From: Planctomycetota bacterium
GTDB lineage: Bacteria; Planctomycetota; UBA1135; GCA-002686595
DNA: 64,000 nucleotides
Assembly (NCBI GenBank): GCA_016872755.1
Contig: VGZE01000003.1
Span: 1 to 64,000 of the forward strand
Reading direction: 5' to 3'
Shown: one piece after another, positions 33,299 to 41,476 of the stretch
How the letters are laid out: every line of letters begins with the position of its first letter
Position numbering within the stretch: position 1 is the first letter of the stretch
Program-made: the position numbers and the translations under genes
The notes under the pieces: generated by a model
Told to the model about the DNA's origin: nothing
Databases searched by the model: none
Seen by the model: only the letters and a program-made list of their open reading frames with translations

Positions 33299-34525
33299 AT
33301 GGCCCAGACCGCACCGGACTCCAAGCAGGGCGCGAGCCCGTCGATGTCGCTCGACGAGGCGCGCGTGCTGCCCAGTGGCGAGCGCGAGTTCATGCTCGAC
33401 GTGCGCACGCAGGACATGGAGCTCAACATGGGGCCGCAGCACCCCGCGACCCACGGCGTGATGCGCATCCTGCTGCGCGTCGACGGCGAGATCGTCACGG
33501 GCGCGCAGCCGCATCTGGGGTATCTGCACCGCTGCGCGGAGAAGATCGGCGAGAACGTCGAGTGGCTGCAGTACCTGCCGTACACCGACCGGTACGACTA
33601 CCTGTCGTCGATGAACAACAATCTCGGTTACAGCATGGCCGTCGAGGCGCTGATGACCGGGCTGGAGATCCCGCGCCGCGCGCAGATGCTGCGCATCATC
33701 TGCGCCGAGCTCAACCGCATCGGCAGCCACTTGATCGCGTACGGAACGTACGGCCTCGACATCGGCGCGTTCACGCCGTTCTTCTACGCGTTCCGCGAGC
33801 GCGAATGGATGATGGCGCTGTTCGAGAAGATCTGCGGCGCGCGCCTGACCTACTCGTACATCCGCATCGGCGGCGTGTTCAACGACGCTCCTCCGGGATG
33901 GCTCGGCGAAGTCGAGCGCTTCTGCGACGTGTTCGAGCAGAAGTGGGTCGAGTACTACGACCTCTTGATGGAGAATCACATCTTCGTCAAGCGCACCGCC
34001 GACGTGGGCGTGATCTCGCGCGAGATGGCGCTGGATTTCGGTCTGACCGGTCCGATGCTGCGCGGGTCGGGGGTCGACTGGGACCTGCGCCGCGACATGC
34101 CCTACTCGCTCTACGGCGAGATCTGGAAGGACGGCGCCTTCAAGATCCCCGTCGCACGCGGGGAGAAGGGCTCGCTCGGCGACTGCTGGGACCGCACCTG
34201 GGTGCGCGTGATGGAGATGATGGAATCGATCAAGATCGTGCGCTGGTGCCTGGCGCACATCGAGCCCGGTCCGATCATCGGCGACGTGCCCAAGGTGCTG
34301 CGCGTGCCGACCGGCGAAGCCTACGTGGGCATCGAGAATCCGCGCGGCGAGCTCGGGCACTACGTGGTGTCCGACGGCGGCAAGGTCGCGATTCGCGTGC
34401 GTGTGCGCGGCCCCAGCTTCGTCAACGTCGCCGTGACCGAGGCGCTGATGACCGGCACGTTGTTGTCCGACGCGGTCGCGATCGTCGGTTCGACCGACGT
34501 CGTGATCGGGGAGACGGACCGCTAG
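33299..34525 (+). CDS. nuoD: NADH-quinone oxidoreductase subunit D
   Basis: 408 aa. The family signature LNMGPQHPATHGVMRILLRVDGEIV is at residues about 41-66 and the quinone-site region NMGPQHPATHG His and later Tyr/Asp positions (YTDRYDYLSSM) are intact, as is the ending TEALMTGTLLSDAVAIVGSTDVVIGETDR. It forms the quinone pocket with NuoB. A good ribosome-binding site (AAGAGGAAC) precedes ATG 33299. The 30-residue N-terminal extension is likely disordered. Confidence 0.97.
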   Translation: MAQTAPDSKQGASPSMSLDEARVLPSGEREFMLDVRTQDMELNMGPQHPATHGVMRILLRVDGEIVTGAQPHLGYLHRCAEKIGENVEWLQYLPYTDRYDYLSSMNNNLGYSMAVEALMTGLEIPRRAQMLRIICAELNRIGSHLIAYGTYGLDIGAFTPFFYAFREREWMMALFEKICGARLTYSYIRIGGVFNDAPPGWLGEVERFCDVFEQKWVEYYDLLMENHIFVKRTADVGVISREMALDFGLTGPMLRGSGVDWDLRRDMPYSLYGEIWKDGAFKIPVARGEKGSLGDCWDRTWVRVMEMMESIKIVRWCLAHIEPGPIIGDVPKVLRVPTGEAYVGIENPRGELGHYVVSDGGKVAIRVRVRGPSFVNVAVTEALMTGTLLSDAVAIVGSTDVVIGETDR

Positions 34526-34528
34526 CCC

Positions 34529-35728
34529 ATGCTCGCCGTCACTGAAACGCCGCTCGCCGCGCCGGCTCCCGTCGGCGACGGGAACCTGGTGCTCGACCTG
34601 CTCACCGGCCTGCGTCCCGAGAGCGTGCCGCTGTGGGCCGTCATGGCAACCTCCGCGCTGATCGCCGTCGGCTTGGCCGTCGCGCTGATCTCGCTGATCG
34701 CGATGTTCTCGACCTGGATGGAGCGCAAGGTCGCCGGCCACATCCAGTGCCGCTACGGCCCGATGCACGTCGGTTGGCACGGCTGGCTGCAGCCGATCGC
34801 GGACGGCGTGAAGCTGTTGCTCAAGGAGGACATCATCCCCAAGGGCGCGGACAAGGTGCTGTTCGTGCTCTCGCCGGCGATCGTGCTGGCGAGCCTGCTC
34901 GGCGCGATGGCGGCGCTCGCGCTGTCGCCGAACTTCTTCTTCGCCGACATCGACCTGGGGGTCTTCTTCATCCTCGCGATGACCTCCACCACGACCATCG
35001 GCGTCGTCATGGCGGGCTGGGCATCGAACTCGAAGTGGTCGCTGTACGGCTCGATGCGCGAGGCCGCGCAGGTGATCGCGTACGAGGTTCCGCTGGGCAT
35101 CTCGCTGATGGTGCCGCTGATCGTCGCCGGGACGTTCAATCTGCGCGAGGCCAGCGCGGCGCAAGGCGGCTGGTACGGCATGCACTGGTTCGTGTTCCAG
35201 AACCCGTTCATGCTCCCGGCCTTCCTGCTCTTCTTCACGGCCGTGCTCGCCGAGACCAAGCGCGCGCCCTTCGACTTGCCCGAGTCCGAGTCCGAACTCG
35301 TCTCGGGCTTCCTGACCGAGTACTCGGGCATCCGCTGGTCGTTCTTCTTCATGGAAGAGTACGCGGCGATGTTCCTGTACTCGGCCGTCGGCGCCTTCTT
35401 CTTCTTCGGCGGCTTCGAGAGCCCGTTCACCTGGGCCGTCGCGCAGATGGCGCCGCACACGATCGATCTCGGCGAGACGATCGGCACGCTGAAGCTGCTC
35501 GGAGAGGGCAGCCTGCTGCACAACCTCGTCGCCGTCGCGACCATCGTCGTGAAGGCCTTTGCCGGCGTGTTCCTGATGATGTGGGTGCGCTGGTCGTTGC
35601 CGCGCATCCGCATCGATCAGGTCATGACGCTCGGCTACAAGTACCTGACGCCGCTTTCCATGGTGTGCGTGCTCGGCGCGGCGCTCTTCGAGCTCGCCTG
35701 GATCCGCTTCTTCGGAGGCGCGAGCTGA
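34529..35728 (+). CDS. nuoH: NADH-quinone oxidoreductase subunit H
   Basis: 399 aa, about eight or nine membrane helices. Conserved loops are visible: FSTWMERKVAGHIQCRYGPMHVGWHGWLQPIADGVKLLLKED and ETKRAPFDLPESESELVSGFLTEYSGIRWSFFFMEEYA, which line the quinone channel and the E-channel. It is longer than E. coli NuoH (325 aa) because of an N-terminal extension and an insert before the last helices. It starts three bases after nuoD. Membrane arm. Confidence 0.96.
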   Translation: MLAVTETPLAAPAPVGDGNLVLDLLTGLRPESVPLWAVMATSALIAVGLAVALISLIAMFSTWMERKVAGHIQCRYGPMHVGWHGWLQPIADGVKLLLKEDIIPKGADKVLFVLSPAIVLASLLGAMAALALSPNFFFADIDLGVFFILAMTSTTTIGVVMAGWASNSKWSLYGSMREAAQVIAYEVPLGISLMVPLIVAGTFNLREASAAQGGWYGMHWFVFQNPFMLPAFLLFFTAVLAETKRAPFDLPESESELVSGFLTEYSGIRWSFFFMEEYAAMFLYSAVGAFFFFGGFESPFTWAVAQMAPHTIDLGETIGTLKLLGEGSLLHNLVAVATIVVKAFAGVFLMMWVRWSLPRIRIDQVMTLGYKYLTPLSMVCVLGAALFELAWIRFFGGAS

Positions 35729-35779
35729 GCCGAGGCCGGTTCCCACCGCGGCGCCAACCACTCGAACGACGAGAGCCCG

Positions 35780-36325
35780 ATGAACGCAACTGCGAAATAC
35801 GCGAAGAACGTCTGGGACGGTCTGAAGTCCTCCCTCGTGGGGATGCAGATCACCGGCAAGTACCTGCTGCAGAAGCCGATCACGGTGCAGTACCCGCTGG
35901 AGCGCCTGCCGATCCCCAATCGCTACCGCGGCATCCACTACCTCGAGCAGGAGAAGTGCATCAACTGCCTCGCCTGCGCGCGCGCCTGCCCGATCGACTG
36001 CATCGAGATGGACGCGGTGCGCCACGGCAAGGAGCTCGAGTGGGTCAGCTTCACGCTCGACTACCAGAAGTGCATGTTCTGCGAGCTGTGCGTCTATCCC
36101 TGCCCTAAGGACTGCATCCACATGGGCACCGAGTTCGCGTTCGTCAGCTACGACCGCAGCGAGTTCAAGCACGACCTCCTGTCGTTCAAGGGCATGGCGC
36201 GCGAGGCGAAGATCCGCATGCTCGAGGCCGAGGAGAAGAAGAAGCGCAAGGAGGCGGCCAAGGCCGCCGGGCAAGAGGTGGCGGACGAGCCCGAGAGCGA
36301 CGCGGACGCGGAGGCGGAGAGCTAG
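35780..36325 (+). CDS. nuoI: NADH-quinone oxidoreductase subunit I (two 4Fe-4S clusters)
   Basis: 181 aa. Two ferredoxin motifs, CINCLACARACPIDC and CMFCELCVYPCPKDC, bind clusters N6a and N6b, which pass electrons to N2. A Lys/Glu-rich helical tail (EAEEKKKRKEAAKAAGQE and acidic end) of about 40 residues goes beyond the E. coli protein. Usual start MNATAKYAKNVWDGLKSSLVGMQITGKY. Four bases separate it from nuoJ. Confidence 0.97.
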   Translation: MNATAKYAKNVWDGLKSSLVGMQITGKYLLQKPITVQYPLERLPIPNRYRGIHYLEQEKCINCLACARACPIDCIEMDAVRHGKELEWVSFTLDYQKCMFCELCVYPCPKDCIHMGTEFAFVSYDRSEFKHDLLSFKGMAREAKIRMLEAEEKKKRKEAAKAAGQEVADEPESDADAEAES

Positions 36326-36329
36326 GCCG

Positions 36330-36980
36330 ATGGTTCCAGCGAGCTCCGGCCCGGGCCCGATCGGCGGCGACCCCAACCTGCAGCGCCTGTTCTACGGGGC
36401 GCTGGCCCTGCTCGGCCTGGTTGCGCTCGTCGCGGGCGGACTGCGCGCGGGCGCGCCGGGCGTCGCGTTCGGGTTGATGGCGCTGCTGACGGTCGGCGGC
36501 GCTCTCGCCTGCGTCTGGGAACGTTCGGTCGTGCGCAGTGCGTTCGCGCTGATGGCGACGTTCATGGGCACGGCCGGCATCTTCGTGTTGCTCGAGGCCG
36601 ATTTCCTCGCCATGGCGCAGGTGCTGATCTACGTCGGCGGCATCCTGGCGCTGCTCCTGTTCGGCGTGATGCTGACTCCGCCCGATCTCGGCGAGCGCAA
36701 GCTCACGCGGGTGCTCGGCGGCCTCGCGGTCGTCGGCGCCGCGACCATCTGGATCGGCATGCAGGTCGCCGGGAGCGCGAACTTCTCGGGGCAGCCCGTG
36801 CTGACTCCCGGCGAGACCGCGGATCCGGTCACGGCGAAGGACATCGGTGTCGGTTTCCTCGCCTACGACCAATACGTGATCCCGTTCGAGCTCGCGGCGG
36901 TGCTGTTGACGGTGGCGTTGGTCGCCTCCGTGTACATCGCGCGCCGCAAGCGCTCGGACTACGCGGAGGAGCGCCGATGA
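36330..36980 (+). CDS. nuoJ: NADH-quinone oxidoreductase subunit J
   Basis: 216 aa, five membrane helices. Helix 3 region VLIYVGGILALLLFGVMLT contains the pi-bulge Tyr/Gly pattern of ND6/NuoJ. The frame ends in TGA that overlaps the ATG of a 54-codon gene. NuoJ couples quinone reduction to the antiporter-like subunits. Slightly longer than E. coli NuoJ (184 aa) by an N-terminal extension. Confidence 0.95.
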   Translation: MVPASSGPGPIGGDPNLQRLFYGALALLGLVALVAGGLRAGAPGVAFGLMALLTVGGALACVWERSVVRSAFALMATFMGTAGIFVLLEADFLAMAQVLIYVGGILALLLFGVMLTPPDLGERKLTRVLGGLAVVGAATIWIGMQVAGSANFSGQPVLTPGETADPVTAKDIGVGFLAYDQYVIPFELAAVLLTVALVASVYIARRKRSDYAEERR

Positions 36981-37141
36981 AGCTCGCCTCCGCCATCGCT
37001 TTCGCGCTCGTCGGTTGGGGCGCACTGCTGCTCCTGACGCTGGCCAGCGCGCGCTTCGCGCGCGGCCTGCGGCTGGCCTGGCGCGAGTTTCACTGTGCCG
37101 CGCTCGGCCGCGCGCCGTCGACCAAGCGGAGGAACGCCTGA
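36977..37141 (+). CDS. 54-aa membrane protein coupled between nuoJ and nuoK
   Basis: A previously easy-to-miss frame. ATG 36977 overlaps the nuoJ stop by four bases (ATGA) and its own TGA shares the A of the nuoK ATG at 37141. Residues 5-24 (SAIAFALVGWGALLLLTLAS) form one membrane helix; the rest is basic with one Cys (ARGLRLAWREFHCAALGR..PSTKRRNA). Third positions are GC-rich as in true genes here. Coupling on both sides makes it very likely translated. It does not resemble any canonical Nuo subunit; it may be an accessory or assembly subunit of this complex I. Function unknown. Confidence 0.75.
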   Translation: MKLASAIAFALVGWGALLLLTLASARFARGLRLAWREFHCAALGRAPSTKRRNA

Positions 37142-37461
37142 TGAGCCTGGGTGCCTACGTCGCCGTGTCGGCCGCGTTGTTCGCGATCGGGATCGTCACG
37201 ATCGTCACGCGCCGCAACATCCTGTACGTGCTGATGGGCATCGAGATGGTGCTCAACGCTGCCAACATCAACTTCGTCGCCTTCGGCCGGCACTATGGCG
37301 GCCTGCCCGGCGGGGGGGGCGGCCTCGAAGGGAAGATGTTCGCGATCTTCACGATCATCCTGGCCGCGGCCGAGGCCGCCGTCGCGCTGGCGATCGTGCT
37401 CAACGTGTTCCAGGCCTTCAACTCGGTCAAACCCAGTGAGGCAGATCAGCTGCGCGAGTAG
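37141..37461 (+). CDS. nuoK: NADH-quinone oxidoreductase subunit K
   Basis: 106 aa, three helices. RRNILYVLMGIEMVLNAANINFVAFGRH is the signature helix 2 with the conserved Glu (IGIEM-type, here MGIEM), and AAAEAAVALAIVLNVFQ holds the second Glu in helix 3. A Gly-rich loop (GLPGGGGGLEGK) replaces the usual short loop. The start shares one base with the stop of the 54-aa gene. Confidence 0.96.
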   Translation: MSLGAYVAVSAALFAIGIVTIVTRRNILYVLMGIEMVLNAANINFVAFGRHYGGLPGGGGGLEGKMFAIFTIILAAAEAAVALAIVLNVFQAFNSVKPSEADQLRE

Positions 37462-37512
37462 CTCCGTCGCGGATCCTGATCTTCGGTCCACCTTCCGTCC
37501 CCAACTCCCCCG

Positions 37513-39879
37513 ATGCTCCAGTTCGACCCCGCGATCGACTTCAAGCTGCTGCTCGCGGTGCCGCTGATCCCGTTGTTCGGGTACGCGATCCAGATCTTTT
37601 TCGGCAAGTACCTGCCGCGCAAGGGCGACTGGCTGCTCCTCACGGGCATGTTCGTCGCGATGTGCATCACGCTGTACATGGCGGCCAAGGCGATCAGCGC
37701 CGGCTACGCCGGCGAGGAGTTCCGGCACAACTCGCTGGACCATGGCTGGGGCTTCCGCTGGCTGTACTCCGATCGCGGCTCGGAGGCTGGCTCCGGGAAC
37801 ATCGTCGCCGGCATCTTCTATGACGGCCTCGGAGCGGGAATGCTCGCCGTCGTCGGCGTCGTGTCGTTCTTCGTGCACCTGTTCTCGGTCGGGTACATGC
37901 ACGGCGACCGGCGCTACCACATCTTCTTCGCGAACATCAGCCTGTTCACGTTCGCGATGCTCGGGTTGGTCCTGTCGGACAACCTGCTGTTCCTGTTCAT
38001 CTTCTGGGAGCTGATGGGCCTGATGAGCTACCTGCTCATCGGCCACTTCAGTCACGACCCGAACAGCCCGCGCATCAAGTTCGCCGCATCGGCGTGCAAG
38101 AAGGCCTTCCTGACGACGCGCGTCGGCGACACATGCCTGTTCATGGGCATGGCGATCCTCTACTACAAGTTCGAGACGCTGCGTTTCACGGAGCTGTGGG
38201 AGCTCGTGCGGGTGACCGTCGAGCAGAACGGCGGCGAGTACCCGGGCTGGTTGACGGCGGCGGGTCTGTTGTGCCTGGGCGGCACGATCGGCAAGTCGGC
38301 GCAGTTCCCGCTGCACATCTGGCTGCCGGACGCGATGGAGGGCCCGACTCCGGTCTCCGCGATGATCCACGCGGCGACGATGGTCGCCGCCGGCGTGTTC
38401 CTGACCGGCCGCCTCTACCCGGTGTTCAGCCCCGAGGTGCTGGAGGTCGCCGCCATCGCGGGCGGCGTCACCGCGCTGTTCGCGGCGACGATCGGCACGA
38501 CGATCAACGACATCAAGGGAGTGCTCGCCTATTCGACGATCTCGCAGCTCGGCTTCATGGTCGCAGCTGTCGGCGTGGGCGGCGTCGTGCCAGGCATGTT
38601 CCACATGCTCACGCACGCGTTCTTCAAGGCCTGCTTGTTCTTGTGCGCCGGCTCCGTGATCCACGGCTGCCACCACGAGCAGGACATGCGGAAGATGGGC
38701 GGGTTGCGCAAGTTCATGCCCATCACGTTCGTGTGCATGCTCTTGTCGACGATCGCGATCGCGGGCATTCCGCTCTTCTCGGGCTTCTACTCGAAGGACC
38801 AGATCATCGCCGCGGCCTTCGAGCGCAACATGCTGCTGCCTTCGAGCACGGCGACCTTCGTGTCGATCGCGCTGCCGGCGGCCGCCCTGCTGACGGCGTT
38901 CTACATGTTCCGCCTGATCTTCATGACCTTCTTCGGCACGTACCGAGGGGGTCAGGCCGAGCACCACGTTTCACTGGCGGCAGCCGGACACGCGCACGTC
39001 GGGCATGCTCACGACGAGCACGGTGGCGGCCACGGTCACGCTCACGGCGGCCACGGTCATGGTGGTCACGGTCATGGCGGGCATGACCACGCCCACGGCG
39101 GCCATGGGAACGATCACTCCGGCCACGGCCATGATCACGATCACGGCCACGGCGGCCATGCCCACACGCCGCACGAGTCGCCGCTGCCGATCACGCTCGC
39201 GCTGATGGTGCTCGCCTTCCTCGGCGTGTTCGGCGGCCACTTCTGGCCGGCCACGCCGACCGATCCGCTGGCTCACCACGGCACCTGGTTCCAGAAGGTC
39301 GTCAGCCACGACTCGCTCTACGGCGAGAAGGTCGCGCGATTCGTCGAGGCGCGGCAACACCACGCGCTCGGCCCCCAGGCCGTCCCGCATGATCCCGAGC
39401 ACATCGAGCACGCCAAGCACGCCGCGCACGGCAAGGCCGTCGTCGTGTCGCTGTCGGTGGCCGGCGCCGGCATCCTGCTCGCCGCGCTGATGTACCTGTG
39501 GGGCAAGATCCGCCCGGAGAAGGTGGTCGGCGTGATCCATCCGCTCTACGAGCTGGTCGCGCACAAGTACTACTGGGACGAGATCGTGAACCTCCTGGTG
39601 ATCAAGCCGACCATGGCGCTGGCGAACTCGCTCAAGTGGATCGACGAGAAGCTCGTCGACGGATTCGTGCTGCTGGTCGGATTCACGCAGCGCGCGTTCG
39701 CATTCTTCTGGGCCTGGTTCGATCGCACGATCGTCGACGGCCTCGTGAACTTCGTCGGCCTGGTTTCGCAGTCGCTCGGCGCGATCACGCGCCTCGTGCA
39801 GACCGGGCGCATCCAACAATACGCGGCATTCGCGATGGGCGGCGGCCTGCTCGCGGCGGCCTGGCTCATCCTCAGCTAG
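37513..39879 (+). CDS. nuoL: NADH-quinone oxidoreductase subunit L with His-rich insert
   Basis: 788 aa, much longer than E. coli NuoL (613 aa). The antiporter core is intact: LFIFWELMGLMSYLLIG with the essential Glu, the Lys of TRVGDTCLFMG, GKSAQFPLHIWLPDAMEGPTPVSAMIHAATMVAAGV and YSTISQLGFMVAAVG. Residues 493-554 are an insert holding 25 His in 62 residues with Gly, Ala and Asp, just after helix MFRLIFMTFFGTYRGG. The C-terminal part has the long lateral helix and final anchor. NuoL pumps protons at the distal end of the membrane arm. The insert suggests metal binding. Confidence 0.96.
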   Translation: MLQFDPAIDFKLLLAVPLIPLFGYAIQIFFGKYLPRKGDWLLLTGMFVAMCITLYMAAKAISAGYAGEEFRHNSLDHGWGFRWLYSDRGSEAGSGNIVAGIFYDGLGAGMLAVVGVVSFFVHLFSVGYMHGDRRYHIFFANISLFTFAMLGLVLSDNLLFLFIFWELMGLMSYLLIGHFSHDPNSPRIKFAASACKKAFLTTRVGDTCLFMGMAILYYKFETLRFTELWELVRVTVEQNGGEYPGWLTAAGLLCLGGTIGKSAQFPLHIWLPDAMEGPTPVSAMIHAATMVAAGVFLTGRLYPVFSPEVLEVAAIAGGVTALFAATIGTTINDIKGVLAYSTISQLGFMVAAVGVGGVVPGMFHMLTHAFFKACLFLCAGSVIHGCHHEQDMRKMGGLRKFMPITFVCMLLSTIAIAGIPLFSGFYSKDQIIAAAFERNMLLPSSTATFVSIALPAAALLTAFYMFRLIFMTFFGTYRGGQAEHHVSLAAAGHAHVGHAHDEHGGGHGHAHGGHGHGGHGHGGHDHAHGGHGNDHSGHGHDHDHGHGGHAHTPHESPLPITLALMVLAFLGVFGGHFWPATPTDPLAHHGTWFQKVVSHDSLYGEKVARFVEARQHHALGPQAVPHDPEHIEHAKHAAHGKAVVVSLSVAGAGILLAALMYLWGKIRPEKVVGVIHPLYELVAHKYYWDEIVNLLVIKPTMALANSLKWIDEKLVDGFVLLVGFTQRAFAFFWAWFDRTIVDGLVNFVGLVSQSLGAITRLVQTGRIQQYAAFAMGGGLLAAAWLILS

Positions 39880-39919
39880 CCGCCGCCCCAGCCAGCCCTC
39901 GAGAGGGACAACTCAACAC

Positions 39920-41446
39920 ATGCAAGAGCACATCCTGTCCTGGATCACCTTCCTCCCGCTCATCGGGATGGCGGCGATCCTGTGCGTCCCCCGGACCAAC
40001 ACCGGCCTGATCAAGGCGATCAGTCTGGCGGCGACGGGCATTCCGTTCGTGCTGGCGACCTGGCTCTACTTCGATCTGTTCGACAAGAGCTCGGCGAACC
40101 TCCAGTTCGTCCAGCGCCTCGACTGGATCACCTCGCTCGGCGCCTACTACTACGTCGGAGTCGACGGACTGTCGCTAGCGTTGGTGTGGCTGACCACGCT
40201 GCTTTTGTTCATCGCGGTGCCCGCGAGCTTCGGCATCGAGAAGTCGCAGAAGTCCTACTACGCGCTGTTGATGTTGCTGGAGGTCGGCATCATCGGCGTG
40301 TTCGTCGCGCTCGACTACTTCCTCTTCTACGTGTACTGGGAGGTGATGCTCCTCCCGATGTACTTCCTGATCGGGATCTGGGGCGGCCCGCGGCGCGAGT
40401 ACGCGGCGATCAAGTTCTTCCTGTACACGCTGGCCGGATCGGTGCTGATGCTCGTCGCGATCGTCGCGCTGCGCCTGCAGGCGGGAACGTTCTCGATCCC
40501 CGAGCTGATGGCGCTGGCCCAGTCCGGCGCGATGGACGGCAGCAAGCTGCCCGGCGGCGGCGAGCTGCTCGGCATGGGCTTCCAGACCTGGGTCTTCTGG
40601 TTCCTGTTCGTCGGCTTCGCGATCAAGGTCCCGGTGTTCCCGTTCCACACCTGGCTGCCCGACGCGCACGTGCAGGCGCCGACGCCGATCTCGGTGATCC
40701 TGGCGGGCATCCTGCTCAAGCTCGGCGGCTACGGCATGCTGCGCGCCTGCTTCCCGATCGTGCCCGACGCGTTCCGCGCCAATACCTACGTGCTCGGCAT
40801 TCTCGGCGTGATCAGCATCGTGTACGGCGCCTACGTCGCGCTCGGACAGAGCGACTTCAAGCGCATGGTCGCCTACAGCTCGGTCAGCCACATGGGCTAC
40901 GTGCTGCTCGGCATGGCCGCGCTGACCGAATGGGGCATGACCGGCGCGGCGCTGCAGATGTTCAACCACGGGACGTCGGCGGCCGTCCTGTTCCTCGTGG
41001 TGGGAGTCATCTACGACCGTGCCCACCACCGCGATCTGAACGGCTTCGGCGGCATCAGCCAGGTGATGCCGAAGTACTGGGCGCTGACGACCTGGGGTTT
41101 CTTCGCCGCGCTCGGGCTGCCGACGCAGGCGGGATTCGTGTCGGAAGCGATGACGCTCTTGGGCGCCTACCAGTCGGCGGACACGCGCTTCCAGGCGCTG
41201 GTCGTGATCTCACTGATCGGCATCGTGCTCACCGCGGCGTTCCTGCTGTGGGCCATGCAGCGCGTGTTCCTCGGCACGCTGAACGCGAAGTACAAGGACT
41301 ACGGCGACATGAACGCACGCGAGGTCTTCTGCCAGGCGCCGTTCCTCGCGCTGTGCCTGATCCTCGGCGTCTTCCCGTGGTTGCTCACGGATTGGATGGC
41401 CCCCACGATCAAGTTGGTCGTCGGCACGCTCTCCAAGTCGGCCTGA
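39920..41446 (+). CDS. nuoM: NADH-quinone oxidoreductase subunit M
   Basis: 508 aa, 14-helix antiporter-like subunit. Features: FLFYVYWEVMLLPMYFLIGIWGGPRREYAAIKFFLYTLAGSVLML with the proton-path Glu, VPVFPFHTWLPDAHVQAPTPISVILAGILLKLGGYGML, and SVSHMGYVLLGM. All key charged residues appear present. Normal length for the family. It starts 40 bases after nuoL, with GAGAGGGA upstream. Confidence 0.97.
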   Translation: MQEHILSWITFLPLIGMAAILCVPRTNTGLIKAISLAATGIPFVLATWLYFDLFDKSSANLQFVQRLDWITSLGAYYYVGVDGLSLALVWLTTLLLFIAVPASFGIEKSQKSYYALLMLLEVGIIGVFVALDYFLFYVYWEVMLLPMYFLIGIWGGPRREYAAIKFFLYTLAGSVLMLVAIVALRLQAGTFSIPELMALAQSGAMDGSKLPGGGELLGMGFQTWVFWFLFVGFAIKVPVFPFHTWLPDAHVQAPTPISVILAGILLKLGGYGMLRACFPIVPDAFRANTYVLGILGVISIVYGAYVALGQSDFKRMVAYSSVSHMGYVLLGMAALTEWGMTGAALQMFNHGTSAAVLFLVVGVIYDRAHHRDLNGFGGISQVMPKYWALTTWGFFAALGLPTQAGFVSEAMTLLGAYQSADTRFQALVVISLIGIVLTAAFLLWAMQRVFLGTLNAKYKDYGDMNAREVFCQAPFLALCLILGVFPWLLTDWMAPTIKLVVGTLSKSA

Positions 41447-41476
41447 GCCCCGTTCCCACCGAAAGGCGCGGCCCCC

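Noticed and set aside
38985-39180. The CAC/GGC-rich repeat in nuoL as a CRISPR or non-coding tandem repeat.
   Set aside because: The repeats stay in frame within a single NuoL reading frame whose conserved parts lie on both sides; spacing is irregular, so it is a protein insert and not an array.
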